This document shows, piece by piece, positions 63,767 through 64,000 of a stretch of 64,000 nucleotides of DNA (positions are counted from its first letter, which is position 1; every line of letters starts with the position of its first letter). Location: the NCBI GenBank assembly GCA_041399205.1, contig JAWKTK010000011.1:62001-126000 (forward strand). Direction: 5' to 3'. Both the position numbers and the translations under genes were made by a program. The DNA comes from JAGQOZ01 sp041399205. GTDB lineage: Bacteria > Planctomycetota > Planctomycetia > Pirellulales > Pirellulaceae. Below the pieces are notes generated by a model, which saw nothing but the letters and a program-made list of their open reading frames with translations, had not been told where the DNA came from and ran no database searches.

Positions 63767-64000
63767 TCAGTGGCCGGCCAGGCCGATGGTTCTGGCCACT
63801 CGCCGCACGGTCCACCAAGGATTGCAGGCAGCGGCCCAACCCATCCGCAAGTAACCTTTCACCGGATGGCTGCCGTAGATATCCGCCACGGCAACTCGAT
63901 AATGATGCAACGAATAGGACAGCATGGCATCCTTTAGGCGAATATACGCCGGGCGTTTTTTTTGTTGTTCCAGGAATTCGTCGTAAGTAATTGCGGGTGC
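63767..64000 (-). CDS. C-terminal fragment of an unrecognised protein (runs off window)
   Basis: A minus-strand frame is open from the right edge to a stop at 63767 (77 residues visible). It reads YDEFLEQQKKRPAYIRLKDAM, then LSYSLHHYRVAVADIYGSHP, then VKGYLRMGWAAACNPWWTVRRVARTIGLAGH. The composition is normal for a protein and unlike the antisense of topA. The gene would converge with topA, leaving 84 bases between them, if the topA frameshift is repaired. I do not recognise the family. It could also be a chance open frame because only 234 bases are visible. Confidence 0.5.
   Translation of the reverse strand, partial: APAITYDEFLEQQKKRPAYIRLKDAMLSYSLHHYRVAVADIYGSHPVKGYLRMGWAAACNPWWTVRRVARTIGLAGH

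Noticed and set aside
63531..63839. Minus-strand frame rich in Phe/Leu at the topA 3' end
   Set aside because: It is the antisense of the lysine-rich tail; the genuine minus-strand candidate here is in another frame and ends at 63767.

Overview
The window reads as a chromosomal segment of a planctomycete (phylum Planctomycetota, probably Pirellulales-like). The evidence is three pairs of PSCyt1/DUF1549/DUF1553 (PSD1) cytochrome-like proteins with Tat-exported DUF1501 proteins, an ECF sigma factor next to a Hanks-type kinase with TPRs, a DUF1559 pilin-like protein, a PEP-CTERM protein, tandem 'NPFASP' membrane proteins, and phylum-typical dispersed inverted repeats. I saw no rRNA, tRNA, CRISPR array, phage or insertion sequence.

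Layout. 1-2.5 kb: a CheA-like membrane histidine kinase (cut by the window edge) coupled to a membrane thioredoxin-like protein. 2.8-7.3 kb: ECF sigma factor and Ser/Thr kinase-TPR protein. 7.4-11 kb: AAA+ ATPase, cupin, ThuA-like protein, small secreted protein. 11.3-14.1 kb: TolC-like and HlyD-like export components, convergent and overlapping. 14.6-20.1 kb: zinc metallopeptidase, thioredoxin reductase, Nramp-related transporter, asnS. 20.1-23 kb: repeats, alpha/beta hydrolase, TIM-barrel epimerase, GroES-like protein. 23.4-26.4 kb: the translation/replication cluster rplY-pth-rpsF-ssb-rplI, closed by a strong terminator. 26.7-31.7 kb: first PSCyt/DUF1501 pair. 31.7-34.1 kb: PEP-CTERM protein with three internal repeats and a phosphoglycolate phosphatase-like HAD. 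34.5-39.1 kb: second PSCyt/DUF1501 pair. 39.2-40.4 kb: duplicated membrane proteins. 40.5-50 kb: a minus-strand five-gene cluster of circularly permuted ATP-grasp, alpha-E, transglutaminase and DUF2126 amidoligase proteins. 50.4-56.2 kb: DUF1559 protein, third DUF1501/PSCyt pair, with a 39-bp tandem repeat between the last two. 56.5-63.7 kb: amidase, SurA/PpiD-like foldase, topA. A truncated minus-strand gene leaves the right edge.

The most interesting system is the 40.5-50 kb cluster. Its parts (two ATP-grasp ligases, two alpha-E domains, two transglutaminase-fold peptidases, one GS-like amidoligase) look like a complete peptide or amide-bond synthesis and trimming pathway, of a type predicted by comparative genomics with no product that I know of.

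A caution applies throughout. Many genes carry single-base frameshifts while their protein sequence stays conserved on both sides. Affected genes include the normally essential pth and the 3' tail of topA, and several shifts fall in homopolymers. This pattern fits residual indel errors of a long-read or metagenomic assembly better than gene decay, so broken genes are described as their probable intact forms.
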